This document shows, piece after piece, positions 15,290 through 23,135 of a DNA stretch of 25,252 nucleotides; position 1 is the stretch's first letter; the number at the start of each line of letters is the position of its first letter. The position numbers and the translations under genes were made by a program. The notes beneath the pieces were generated by a model that worked only from the letters and a program-made list of their open reading frames with translations, ran no database searches and had not been told where the DNA came from. Origin of the DNA: a virus; the IMG/VR virus record IMGVR_UViG_3300025102_004522, positions 1-25,252 of that record. The stretch is one strand, 5' to 3'.

Positions 15290-15721
15290 TTAGAGATAAT
15301 CTTTCCGAGCATGATGCTCTGGAACTATCTTACTCAATTTAATCGAAAGCATTCCATCTTCAAATTTTACATTGTCTACTTTTGTATCATCTGAGAGTGT
15401 CCAAGATCTTGTGAATGCACGTTGTGCTAATCCCCTATGAGCATAGTTCTCAGGTTCTTGCTTTTCCTCTCTATCTGCTTTTACGATAAGTTTACCATAT
15501 TCGGTATATACTTTTACATCTTTTTTCTTAAATCCTGCCAATGCAATCTCAAGTCTTGATTCATGATTGCTAACACTAATTAGATTATATGGTGGATAGT
15601 TAGATGAATAATCGTCATTAAAAAATCGGTCAAGGTAATCGTCCATACCTATACCGTTTCTGTTAATTATTTTCATCAACTCTGGTAAGTTTGCAGAGTG
15701 ATATCTTTGTAGTGCTGTCAT
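15290..15721 (-). CDS. hsp20: Small heat shock protein (Hsp20 / alpha-crystallin)
   Basis: Encodes 143 aa, an ATP-independent holdase chaperone. The N-terminal 50 residues are variable. The alpha-crystallin domain is recognisable: RLEIALAGFKKKDVKVYTEY, GKLIVKADREEK, the AQRAFTRSWTLSDDTKVDNV loop, FEDGMLSIKLSKIVPE. The start at 15721 (MTALQRYHSANLPEL) has a strong Shine-Dalgarno (AGGAG, 7-nt spacing); an ORF extension to 15772 lacks one and is rejected. Hsp20 is a common gene of T4-like cyanophages. It is last in its unit, followed by the terminator at 15239-15263. A weak -10-like TATACT lies upstream at 15742-15747. Confidence 0.92.
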   Translation of the reverse strand: MTALQRYHSANLPELMKIINRNGIGMDDYLDRFFNDDYSSNYPPYNLISVSNHESRLEIALAGFKKKDVKVYTEYGKLIVKADREEKQEPENYAHRGLAQRAFTRSWTLSDDTKVDNVKFEDGMLSIKLSKIVPEHHARKDYL

Positions 15722-15728
15722 AATAGTT

Positions 15729-15733
15729 CTCCT
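15729..15733 (-). promoter_or_regulatory. Ribosome binding site of hsp20
   Basis: AGGAG on the minus strand, 7 nt before the ATG at 15721. It is unusually clear for this window, where most starts rely on overlap with the upstream gene, and it decides the hsp20 start. Confidence 0.85.
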
Positions 15734-15774
15734 ATAAAGCGAGTATAAAATGTGAACCCTTTCGGCATTCAATA

Positions 15775-16503
15775 CTAATTATATCTTAAACCATTTGCAA
15801 ATGATGAGGAGAACCGATTAATCCATAGTCGGGTTTCCTCCCAATTCTTTACGTTGTACGTTTTACCACACCTTTCTTGTACTGCTTTTGCTAAAGGATA
15901 ATCATTCTGACCCTCTTCCATCATATCACCAAAGAAATGTATTTCATCATTAAAACTAAAATATTTTATGATTTGACTTTTATCACTATCAGATATATCA
16001 AGTCCAGTCTGTCCTCCTATCTGCACATTTAAATTAGGAAACTGATTTTTAATTCGATCTGCAATTGTAATTCTTTCAGCAGTATTTCTATCCCATTTCA
16101 CATACTCATCTCTACCTTTCATATTATCTTCACCTCTACCAAGAATACTAAAATTTATCCCACCAGGTCGGTGTTCAATATGATTACCTGTTCTTATTGG
16201 AAATGTACTATGATCTAATTCATCATTAAGAAAAGAAATTAGTTCATCAGATGGTTTCCAGTCAGATCTATAAACACTATTATTACCATCATAGATATCT
16301 GAGCCAGAACAGTTAAATACTCTCTTACATCTATTGTAGATATCTAATCCAACCTGCTCAACAGTTTTATCTCTATCACTTCCAGTTACAAGATAGACAT
16401 CAAACTTACAACAAAATATAAGAAACTCTGCAAAAAATGCCGAGTCAATTTGTTTACGACTTGGTGTTAGTGTTCCGTCTACATCAAAAATAAAAACTTT
16501 CAT
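15775..16503 (-). CDS. HAD-family phosphomannomutase-like enzyme (eukaryotic PMM type)
   Basis: Encodes 242 aa. The HAD motif I DVDGT (7-11, MKVFIFDVDGTLTPSR) is at the start. TGSDRDKTVEQVG (40-52) fits motif II of PMM. HIEHRPGGINFSILGR (108-123) and IGGQTGLDISDSDKSQIIKY (162-181) match the cap and core of the phosphomannomutase family (PMM1/PMM2 type), and FFGDMMEEGQNDY (190-202) is the metal-binding motif IV. PMM turns mannose-6-P into mannose-1-P for GDP-mannose; this protein could also act as a plain sugar phosphatase. The start at 16503 overlaps the upstream stop by ATGA; 16509 is 2 codons earlier. Confidence 0.85.
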   Translation of the reverse strand: MKVFIFDVDGTLTPSRKQIDSAFFAEFLIFCCKFDVYLVTGSDRDKTVEQVGLDIYNRCKRVFNCSGSDIYDGNNSVYRSDWKPSDELISFLNDELDHSTFPIRTGNHIEHRPGGINFSILGRGEDNMKGRDEYVKWDRNTAERITIADRIKNQFPNLNVQIGGQTGLDISDSDKSQIIKYFSFNDEIHFFGDMMEEGQNDYPLAKAVQERCGKTYNVKNWEETRLWINRFSSSFANGLRYN

Positions 16504-16664
16504 TCCCAATATTCATCTAATATGTCTAAAGAACGGTCAAGATACTTGTTAGCACCGACACATTCCCATTCACCTATTTCTCCTATCCTGCATTTATATT
16601 CTAATTCGTTCTTAAGTTGCATGAGTTTAGCAGTCATAGCAACTTTGTTAAGTCTACCATTCAT
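16500..16664 (-). CDS. Small conserved cyanophage protein, unknown function
   Basis: Encodes 54 aa (MNGRLNKVAMTAKLMQLKNE, then YKCRIGEIGEWECVGANKYL and DRSLDILDEYWE). It has a GAGG Shine-Dalgarno at 16673-16670, 5 nt before the start, and its stop overlaps the HAD gene start by 4 nt. I recall this short helical protein downstream of regA in many marine cyanophages; function unknown. Confidence 0.85.
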   Translation of the reverse strand: MNGRLNKVAMTAKLMQLKNELEYKCRIGEIGEWECVGANKYLDRSLDILDEYWE

Positions 16665-16706
16665 GTTGACCTCTTAAAATTTGACTGTAAGATATTAAAA
16701 AGTAGG

Positions 16707-17144
16707 TTATTCCTCTTCAACCTTTTTCTTCTTACTACCTATATTATACTTTGTTTCTAGTATCCAGTCACCTTTGTCTTTATATGCTAATACTTTAATT
16801 TGATTTAAAGGAGCAATATCTCTAATGGTATCTACATTAACAATGTTAATTAAACCCCAATCAGCAAGAAGCTGAGCAATACGATTCCTACGCTGAACAT
16901 CATTAATAGTAAGGTTAGCGTGTTTGCCATCAAGGGCAAATAATTCTTTGAAGTGGACAAGATAATACCTTCCTTGCTTATGTAAAATATGACAAGATTG
17001 ATATATTTTCTTCTCCTTTCGGGATGCTACCCCGATTCGTGTCAAGGTCTCTCGGACTTTTAAAAAATCATCAGGTTCACCTAGAACCACTTCTACCATT
17101 TTATCAGGCGCCCATTTCACTTCTGGGACTTGCACCACGCTCAT
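16707..17144 (-). CDS. regA: RegA translational repressor
   Basis: Encodes 145 aa. RegA binds the start region of early mRNAs in T4 and blocks their translation, including its own and that of gp44. The match is strong over residues 16-110: VEVVLGEPDDFLKVRETLTR, YQSCHILHKQGRYYLVHFKE, then LFALDG and NRIAQLLADWGLINIV. T4 RegA begins at the residue equivalent to M16, so this form has 15 extra N-terminal residues (or starts there). I keep 17144 because it overlaps the gp62 stop by ATGA, and the N-terminal MSVVQVPEVKWAPDK looks cyanophage-typical. The C-terminus is Lys/Glu-rich. Confidence 0.93.
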   Translation of the reverse strand: MSVVQVPEVKWAPDKMVEVVLGEPDDFLKVRETLTRIGVASRKEKKIYQSCHILHKQGRYYLVHFKELFALDGKHANLTINDVQRRNRIAQLLADWGLINIVNVDTIRDIAPLNQIKVLAYKDKGDWILETKYNIGSKKKKVEEE

Positions 17145-17521
17145 TTTGTTCCTCCAGTTTCAAATTTCGATTTAATGAAAGCAAGTTGCTGTTTAGTTAA
17201 AACTGTTAATGCTTGCTTTGCTTTTTCGTTACTATAGTCATAGTAACGTTTTACATAATCAATATCTTTAATTGTATCTTTACGGAGCCAAGGAGAGAAT
17301 CTCTTCTTAGTTCTGAGGATATTTATAAAAAAGTCGTATTGCATTTTCTTTGGCAAAAAAGAATTCAGATTCATCTCATTTGCAAACATAATTGCATCAA
17401 GATGACCAGACATACAACGGTTAATTATATAAGGAGGATAGTCCTTTTCTACTGAGGGATCTTCATCAATTAGATTCTTCTTTGTGTAATTTATAGAGTT
17501 TAACCAATCTTTAAGATCCAT
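17141..17521 (-). CDS. 62: Clamp loader small subunit gp62
   Basis: Encodes 126 aa (start MDLKDWLNSINYTKKNLIDE). With gp44 it loads the gp45 sliding clamp on DNA. Landmarks: PPYIINRCMSGHLDAIMFAN, MNLNSFLPKKMQYDFFINIL, KRFSPWLRK and the C-terminal VKRYYDYSNEKAKQAL. It is shorter than T4 gp62 (187 aa), as in other cyanophages. The ORF extends to 17587, but the upstream part is hydrophobic antisense-like sequence inside gcvP; the start at 17521 overlaps the gcvP stop by 11 nt, the same overlap as at other pairs here. Unlike the T4 order, gp44 is not adjacent but about 4 kb upstream. Confidence 0.9.
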   Translation of the reverse strand: MDLKDWLNSINYTKKNLIDEDPSVEKDYPPYIINRCMSGHLDAIMFANEMNLNSFLPKKMQYDFFINILRTKKRFSPWLRKDTIKDIDYVKRYYDYSNEKAKQALTVLTKQQLAFIKSKFETGGTK

Positions 17522-20246
17522 CAGATACATTATCAAAATAAGTAGAGCAGGAGCATACAAGATTACGATCACCGTAAACATTATCAATTCTTGATACTGC
17601 TGGCCAGAACTTGTGATTCTGACTCACAGGATATGCTGCCTGTTCTCTGGTATAATTATACACCCATTCGTCAGAACTGACAACCCTTGCAGTATGTGGT
17701 GCATTTTTCAAGATATCTTTATCAGTATAGATCTCTCTTTTTATTATCTCCATTGCCTTGACGAACCTCTTTAACTCATCAAGTGATTCACTTTCAGTTG
17801 GTTCTACCATCATAGTATTTGTAACTGGCCAAGATAAGGTGGGTGCATGAAAACCATAATCCATTAATCTTTTTGCCACATCTTCTGCAGTAACGGGTAG
17901 AGTGCGACAATCAAAAATACATTCGTGTGCAACACGACCATTCTCTGCTTTATACAAGACTTTAAAATGTGGATCAATCTGATTTGCTAACCAATTAGCA
18001 GACAACAAGGATATCTCACTTGCCTTTCTCAATCCTTCCCCACCCATCATTCTAATATACATCCAACTGATTGGTAATATACTTGCACTACCAAATTCAG
18101 ATGCAGATACTTTCTGATCCATAAATGGTGTGAGATGAGATGCAACACCGATAGGTCCTACACCAGGACCTCCACCACCATGAGGAATACAAAATGTCTT
18201 ATGTAAGTTTAGATGACATACATCTGCACCATATTCACAAGGTTTTGCTAGACCAACTTGTGCATTTAAATTAGCACCATCAAGATATACCTGTCCACCA
18301 TTATCATGTATGATCCTACAAATATCTTTAATTGTTGGTTCAAATACACCGTGAGTTGATGGGTATGTAACCATAATCGCAGCAAGTTCAGAGGCATTCG
18401 TAGTTGCTTTTTTCTCTAAGTCTGCTATATCAATATTTCCATCTTCATCACAATCAACAGGAACTATCTTCATACCTGCCATCACTGCTGATGCAGGATT
18501 AGTTCCGTGTGCACTTGTAGGAATTAAGCATACCTTCCTATTGTAATCACCACGACTTCTATGGTATTCTTGTATTGCAAGAAGACCTGCATACTCACCC
18601 TGAGATCCTGCATTTGGTTGTAATGATATATCAGCAAATCCTGTTATGTCACATAACCATTCTTTCAAATCAGATATAATCCTTTGATATCCAACAGTTT
18701 GATCTTCTGATACAAACGGATGCATATTTGCAAATTCATTCCAACTTACAGGAATAAGTTCTGATGCTGCATTTAATTTCATAGTACAACTACCAAGTGG
18801 TATCATACCATTTACAAGTGAGAAATCTTTAGAAACTAACTCATAAATATATCTCATCATATTAGTTTCACTCTGATACTTAGTAAATACTTCTTGAGTT
18901 AACCAAGGTTTTTTCCTTAGAGGAATACTCATCCACTCATATTTCTTAACAATATCAGTTACTTCAAAAGGAAAATTAGGATATTGTGAGTGCACAATCA
19001 ATGCTATTTCCTCTATAGTTGTACATTCATCTAATGATAAAATAGTCCAACCATCTTCATATCTGACATTAAAATCATCTAATGTTTTTTTACCTTTAAA
19101 TCTAACAGTATCAAATCCTTCAGATTCATCAACTTCAATATCGCACCATTTCAATGCTAATAATAACACTTGTCTATATCGGAGTACTCTATTTGCTATT
19201 CTTTTCAGACCTTCCGCACCGTGGTAAGCAGCGTAAAAACCTGCCATATTTGCGAGGAGTGCTTGAGCAGTGCATATATTGGACGTTGCTTTGTCTCGTC
19301 TTATGTGTTGTTCCCTTGTTTGTAATGCTAGCCGTAGTGCTTTATTACCTTGGGAGTCTAGAGACTGCCCTACAATACGTCCAGGAATCTTACGTTTATG
19401 TTTATCAGTGGTTGCAAAGAATGCTGCATGAGGTCCTCCAAAACCCATAGGAACTCCAAATCTCTGCATACTACCAACAGCAATATCAAATCCCATCTCT
19501 CCTACAGGTTTCATTAGAACTTGACATAAAGGATCTACAATTGCAATCTTCATACACTTATAGACTTCAGCACATCTCAACAACCCATCAGGATGACGCA
19601 ACTTGCCTTGATTGTTTGGCATCTGCACAATAATTCCAAATGATAATGATATATCACCTAAGTCTGGAGTGTCATCTAAATTAACTAATTTGATTTCAAT
19701 ACCTAATGGTTGTGCTCTTGTTTTTAATACTTCAAGAGTTTGTGGGAATATTTGACTATCAACTAAAATAATTTTCCTATTAGACTGACTGTATGCAAGT
19801 ATCATTGCCTCTGCCGCTGCAGTACCTTCATCTAGCAACGATGCATTTGCAACTGGTAATCCAGTAAGTTCTGTAATCAGTGTTTGATAATTAAACAATG
19901 CTTCTAGTCTACCCTGTGATATCTCTGCCTGATATGGAGTATAAGAAGTGTACCAAGACGGATTCTCAAATACATTTCTGAGTATTACTGATGGTGTAAT
20001 TGTTCCATAATATCCTTGACCTATTAATGTTCTTTTCATAACATTATGTTCTGATATTTCTTTTAACTCTTCAAGTGCCTGTTGTTCACTACAGGGTTGT
20101 GGTAAATTATCATCACCACGAAGTAGTATTGAATCGGGTACAACTTGTCTTACCAATTCGTCTAATGAAGAAAGACCCAAATCTTTTAACATCTGAGCCT
20201 GTTCCTCTTCGGTAATACCGATATGTCTTTGAATGAATTCTGTCAT
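17511..20246 (-). CDS. gcvP: Glycine decarboxylase P-protein, full length
   Basis: Encodes 911 aa, close to the bacterial size (about 950). The P-protein decarboxylates glycine with PLP and passes the aminomethyl group to the lipoyl arm of H-protein; with T-protein this yields 5,10-methylene-THF, CO2 and ammonia. Motifs: FIQRHIGITEEEQ at 4-16; QGYYGTITPSVILRN at 77-91; MGFGGPHAAFFA at 267-278; QTREQHIRRDKATSNICTAQ at 309-328; PLGSCTMKLN at 483-492; PTSAHGTNPASAVMAGMK at 576-593; and the PLP lysine K683 in HLNLHKTFCIPHGGGGPG. The terminal REQAAYPVSQNHKFWP/VDNVYGDRNLVCSC is present, so nothing is truncated. It is coupled to dam (ATGA) and gp62 (11-nt overlap). No gcvT or gcvH is in the window, so host partners would be needed. 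Confidence 0.96.
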   Translation of the reverse strand: MTEFIQRHIGITEEEQAQMLKDLGLSSLDELVRQVVPDSILLRGDDNLPQPCSEQQALEELKEISEHNVMKRTLIGQGYYGTITPSVILRNVFENPSWYTSYTPYQAEISQGRLEALFNYQTLITELTGLPVANASLLDEGTAAAEAMILAYSQSNRKIILVDSQIFPQTLEVLKTRAQPLGIEIKLVNLDDTPDLGDISLSFGIIVQMPNNQGKLRHPDGLLRCAEVYKCMKIAIVDPLCQVLMKPVGEMGFDIAVGSMQRFGVPMGFGGPHAAFFATTDKHKRKIPGRIVGQSLDSQGNKALRLALQTREQHIRRDKATSNICTAQALLANMAGFYAAYHGAEGLKRIANRVLRYRQVLLLALKWCDIEVDESEGFDTVRFKGKKTLDDFNVRYEDGWTILSLDECTTIEEIALIVHSQYPNFPFEVTDIVKKYEWMSIPLRKKPWLTQEVFTKYQSETNMMRYIYELVSKDFSLVNGMIPLGSCTMKLNAASELIPVSWNEFANMHPFVSEDQTVGYQRIISDLKEWLCDITGFADISLQPNAGSQGEYAGLLAIQEYHRSRGDYNRKVCLIPTSAHGTNPASAVMAGMKIVPVDCDEDGNIDIADLEKKATTNASELAAIMVTYPSTHGVFEPTIKDICRIIHDNGGQVYLDGANLNAQVGLAKPCEYGADVCHLNLHKTFCIPHGGGGPGVGPIGVASHLTPFMDQKVSASEFGSASILPISWMYIRMMGGEGLRKASEISLLSANWLANQIDPHFKVLYKAENGRVAHECIFDCRTLPVTAEDVAKRLMDYGFHAPTLSWPVTNTMMVEPTESESLDELKRFVKAMEIIKREIYTDKDILKNAPHTARVVSSDEWVYNYTREQAAYPVSQNHKFWPAVSRIDNVYGDRNLVCSCSTYFDNVSDGS

Positions 20247-21127
20247 GTAGTTAGTAATTCTTCTATTGGTGTTACTGGATTTATATTATAGTTAGTTATT
20301 AATAATTCTTGCTTTACATTATCATCAGTTCCTTTATCCCCACGATGCACCATTGAATATCTAAGATTCCAAAAATTTAATTCATACTCAGCATATAATT
20401 GCATCAAACGATGATTAACATTATAAGTAATCATAAAATTATGTTTACATTTATAAACTTCATATGCAAAAAAATTATGATCAAATGACTTATGCATCTC
20501 ACGATTTTTACCATATAAAAAATCTTTAATGTCATATGGAGGATCAAGGAATACAAATGTATTATCAGATCCTTCTTCATTCATAACCTTTGAATAATCA
20601 AGGTTAGTAATTTTCCAATGTTGAATTAACTTTGAAAACTCTTTGAGTTTCTTAGCACCAACTAATGAGAAGTTTGAATTAGATGCCTGTGGAGAAAATG
20701 TGCTATTCTCTGTCAATCCAGAATAACTACATTTATTCATAACAAAAAATGCAACTGCCTTTTCAAAGTCATCATAAGTATCAATTTCTTCTTTGTACTT
20801 ATTGAATAATTCCTTTGCTTTTGCAGTTACTTTATCTTTATCTCCTTCATCTAGAGTATTCTGTTTTTCTTCAAGAACTCTCTCTGATAATTCTTCACCA
20901 CGATCTCTTAATTGTACCCAAAAATTATACAAAGGAACATACAAATCATTTATCCAAACTGGTATATCAGGATTTGATTTTGTAATATCAATAGCAATTG
21001 AACCACCACCTATAAATGGTTCACGATACTCTGATATAGTTTTTGGATACCACTGGGATAAAGTTTTGATTGCTTTTGATTTACCACCAGGATATCTTAA
21101 TGGAGTTTTAAGTGCTTTAATTGACAT
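20243..21127 (-). CDS. dam: DNA adenine methylase (Dam, D12 class)
   Basis: Encodes 294 aa of the alpha-type N6-adenine methyltransferases (T4 Dam, E. coli Dam). The N-terminal LKTPLRYPGGKSKAI (6-20), SAM-binding YREPFIGGGSIAIDI (34-48), NKCSYSGLTENSTFSPQASN (131-150) and the catalytic FLDPPYD (193-199) are all present. GATC is the usual target of the family but the specificity is not proven here. No restriction partner is adjacent, so it is a solitary methylase, for protection or regulation. The start overlaps the upstream stop by 11 nt; the stop overlaps the gcvP start by 4 nt. Confidence 0.92.
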   Translation of the reverse strand: MSIKALKTPLRYPGGKSKAIKTLSQWYPKTISEYREPFIGGGSIAIDITKSNPDIPVWINDLYVPLYNFWVQLRDRGEELSERVLEEKQNTLDEGDKDKVTAKAKELFNKYKEEIDTYDDFEKAVAFFVMNKCSYSGLTENSTFSPQASNSNFSLVGAKKLKEFSKLIQHWKITNLDYSKVMNEEGSDNTFVFLDPPYDIKDFLYGKNREMHKSFDHNFFAYEVYKCKHNFMITYNVNHRLMQLYAEYELNFWNLRYSMVHRGDKGTDDNVKQELLITNYNINPVTPIEELLTT

Positions 21128-21353
21128 TAGATAATGGCATCATTCCGTATGGATTAGTTTTTCTTTCTAAGAATTCAAGTTCAATTTTAATCTCCATCAT
21201 TTCAGTAAGATCTCCAACTTTTTCAGACATCTGACGATATCCATTACCAACATAAATTTGACCTGCCATTACTGCAATAGTTGCAGCACCCCAAAAGATA
21301 TAATACCTACTTGATTTCACTTGATGCTTTAATTTTGTAAAAGATTTAGTCAT
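21117..21353 (-). CDS. Small membrane protein of cyanophages, unknown function
   Basis: Encodes 78 aa. A basic N-terminus (MTKSFTKLKHQVKSSR) precedes one TM segment at about 17-36 (YYIFWGAATIAVMAGQIYVG), then a charged helix. The positive N-terminus suggests N-in orientation. I recall highly similar proteins next to gp44 in many marine T4-like cyanophages, without function. It follows the Sm-like gene by 2 nt. Confidence 0.82.
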   Translation of the reverse strand: MTKSFTKLKHQVKSSRYYIFWGAATIAVMAGQIYVGNGYRQMSEKVGDLTEMMEIKIELEFLERKTNPYGMMPLSNVN

Positions 21354-21355
21354 GA

Positions 21356-21640
21356 TTATATAATCAGTTTTTTAGTAGGTTTTGATATTTTATGAAACAT
21401 TGTATTATATTGTTCCACAATATCTGATTGAGGATTTGAAATATAAACAATATATTTTTTTGTTATTTCTATTTTCCCCTTTTCATGTAAAGGAGACCAA
21501 GGAGCAAATGCGATTTGTCCTTGTTGAGGTGATGGGACAGCAACGATTGGATCTAAAATCGTAATTGAATTTTCATCTTCCTCAATAATGTCGGCTACTA
21601 CATCTTCACCAGACCACATACGGATTAATTTTACAGTCAT
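21356..21640 (-). CDS. Sm-like fold candidate after gp44
   Basis: Encodes 94 aa: MTVKLIRMWSGEDVVADIIE, ILDPIVAVPSPQQGQIAFAP (about 28-47), WSPL, then KYIVYISNPQSDIVEQYNTM and a basic tail. The order GEDVVADI / P-I-V-A-V-P / G-Q-I-A-F-A-P-W-S-P / P-x-x-x-I-V-E-x-Y is widespread in marine phages, where I recall it as an Sm-like domain. Two weaker relatives lie before gp43 (14583-14849 and 14821-15135). Start overlaps gp44 by 4 nt. An RNA-binding function is possible but not shown. Confidence 0.78.
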   Translation of the reverse strand: MTVKLIRMWSGEDVVADIIEEDENSITILDPIVAVPSPQQGQIAFAPWSPLHEKGKIEITKKYIVYISNPQSDIVEQYNTMFHKISKPTKKLII

Positions 21641-22578
21641 TTAAATTCACACTCCACCATGATTTCTGTTAACGCCGCCAAAAGATTAATCTCTTGATCT
21701 GCGACGAACGCAATCTGGAATTGATATTTTGCAATAATAAGGACAGCAGCAGGTATACTACTATTGACCAAGGAATCATATAAGCTATCGTAAATACGAC
21801 GCAATAAAACAGAAGTTTCATTGTCCATGTTGGAAACAACCCACTTACGAACTTCTGGAAAGTTTTTACTTTTAAGGTTCTTAACAAGATCATTTACAGC
21901 AACATCAGAAAAGGCAGCTAATATGCCACTATCTATTTTACCACTAATTGAGTATCTTTGCAACTCATTTAACACTCTCCTCCAATCAGGAAAATGTTTA
22001 TTAATTAGTTCTGCTAAAACTTTCTTATCTGCTTCTATCTTTTCTTCATCTAAAATAAAGTTTAATCTTTTGAAGAATTCGGCAGCAATAGTCGGCTTGT
22101 CTCTTTTATTAATAGAAAAGTCAACCACACTGCACCGACTATGGAGTGGTTCGATAATCTTGTTCTTGTAATTACAGGTAAAGATGAACCTACAGTTTCT
22201 GGAGAACTCCTCAATAGACGCTCTAAGGAGGAGTTGTACATCGGAAGTGGTATTGTCTGCTTCGTCAATGATAATGACTTTATGTTTCGAGTCACTCGTA
22301 AGAGAGACTGTAGATGCGAAGTTCTTTGCGTTGTTCCGAACAGTGTCAAGAAAACGTCCTTCATCCGATCCATTAATGACATAATAATCTGCTCCTAGTT
22401 GATGGCACAATGCTTTTGCTACTGTAGTCTTACCAATACCTGGTGGACCTGACAATAACATATTTGGTATCTCACCCTTCTTTACAAAATCTTGAAAGGT
22501 TTTTTTAATCCTTTCTGGTAAGATACAATCATCAATTGTTTTGGGTCTATATTTTTCGACCCATATAAAATCACTCAT
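21637..22578 (-). CDS. 44: Clamp loader large subunit gp44 (AAA+ ATPase)
   Basis: Encodes 313 aa, the size of T4 gp44 (319). It is the ATPase subunit that loads the gp45 clamp. Start FIWVEKYRPKTIDDCILPE (4-22) is the RFC box, Walker A GPPGIGKTTVAKAL at 44-57, Walker B VIIIDEADN at 101-109, sensor-1 FIFTCNYKNKI at 131-141 and the SRC arginine finger LHSRCSVVDF at 145-154. Overlaps the upstream 56-aa gene by ATGA. In T4 the gp44 message is a RegA target; regA is about 4.5 kb downstream in the same unit. Confidence 0.96.
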   Translation of the reverse strand: MSDFIWVEKYRPKTIDDCILPERIKKTFQDFVKKGEIPNMLLSGPPGIGKTTVAKALCHQLGADYYVINGSDEGRFLDTVRNNAKNFASTVSLTSDSKHKVIIIDEADNTTSDVQLLLRASIEEFSRNCRFIFTCNYKNKIIEPLHSRCSVVDFSINKRDKPTIAAEFFKRLNFILDEEKIEADKKVLAELINKHFPDWRRVLNELQRYSISGKIDSGILAAFSDVAVNDLVKNLKSKNFPEVRKWVVSNMDNETSVLLRRIYDSLYDSLVNSSIPAAVLIIAKYQFQIAFVADQEINLLAALTEIMVECEFK

Positions 22579-22745
22579 AAGTCATTCCAATGACGGATTA
22601 CTCCGCTAATAATAAAACAGTTAGTAACGAGATAAGAAAAGAAAATAATAGAACGTACGAAAACAATATGGTTATCGTATCGTTTAGTCTTTTCATCAGA
22701 GAAACTACCCAAGGCATACTTCCACACTCTCCATAATTTTGTCAT
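22575..22745 (-). CDS. Small membrane protein before gp44
   Basis: Encodes 56 aa: MTKLWRVWKYALGSFSDEKT, then KRYDNHIVFVRS, a TM segment about 27-50 (IVFVRSIIFFSYLVTNCFII), ending SGVIRHWNDL. I recall closely similar proteins in marine cyanomyoviruses. It is bounded by a TAATG overlap upstream and ATGA overlap with gp44, so it is real despite its size. Function unknown. Confidence 0.87.
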   Translation of the reverse strand: MTKLWRVWKYALGSFSDEKTKRYDNHIVFVRSIIFFSYLVTNCFIISGVIRHWNDL

Positions 22746-22963
22746 TATAAAAAACCTTTTGATTTACTCTTTGGTTTATCAACCACTTCAATTAATGATT
22801 GTGTGAACTCTCGGTTATTCCACCAATATTCTTGAACCTGATGCCAAGATTCTACCACAAAAGATTTATTTTTACAAATAATCTTATAGTGATGTCTGTC
22901 ATATGGTTTACTACTTGTCTGTTCAAAGAATAAAGGGTCATCTTTTTCAATTAATTTTACCAT
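22745..22963 (-). CDS. Small conserved protein, unknown function
   Basis: Encodes 72 aa (MVKLIEKDDPLFFEQTSSKP, YDRHHYKIICKNKSFVVESW, WWNNREFTQSLIEVVDKPKS, KSKGFL). The compact beta/alpha pattern with YDRHHYKI and the terminal KSKGFL is familiar from cyanophages, but I know no function. It overlaps the upstream gene by 17 nt and ends in a TAATG overlap with the membrane protein gene. Confidence 0.78.
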   Translation of the reverse strand: MVKLIEKDDPLFFEQTSSKPYDRHHYKIICKNKSFVVESWHQVQEYWWNNREFTQSLIEVVDKPKSKSKGFL

Positions 22964-23135
22964 CTCTTTCGTCTAGAATTTCATTAATAAGTTCCTTTAA
23001 TTCTTTTCTAAATGCATCTGAAAATAAATTTATAGTTCTCCTTTCCATAGGAGGAATTGCTGCACGTTGTTCTTCGATACTTTTGCCATTGCCTTTACTA
23101 GTCCCATATGACATTCCTTGAGTATTAATCGTCAT
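22947..23135 (-). CDS. Small charged protein, unknown function
   Basis: Encodes 62 aa (MTINTQGMSYGTSKGNGKSI, EEQRAAIPPMERRTINLFSD, then AFRKELKELINEILDERDGK). It has a flexible Gly-rich start and a C-terminal amphipathic helix. The start at 23135 overlaps the upstream stop by 11 nt; ATGs at 23141 and 23114 are alternatives, the last one preceded by AAGGA without spacing. Relatives occur in cyanophages, from memory; function unknown. Confidence 0.7.
   Translation of the reverse strand: MTINTQGMSYGTSKGNGKSIEEQRAAIPPMERRTINLFSDAFRKELKELINEILDERDGKIN

Noticed and set aside
17320-17327. TATAAATA on the minus strand
   Set aside because: Inside gp62 coding sequence and about 180 nt before regA; likely a chance match in AT-rich DNA.
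17522-17587. Hydrophobic N-terminal extension of gp62 that looks like a signal or TM segment
   Set aside because: It lies fully in the gcvP coding end; the family start is MDLKDW at 17521 with an 11-nt overlap.
19154-19450. Plus-strand ORF of 98 aa with hydrophobic stretches
   Set aside because: Antisense to the well-conserved gcvP; no promoter, no known family, and all other genes lie on the minus strand.
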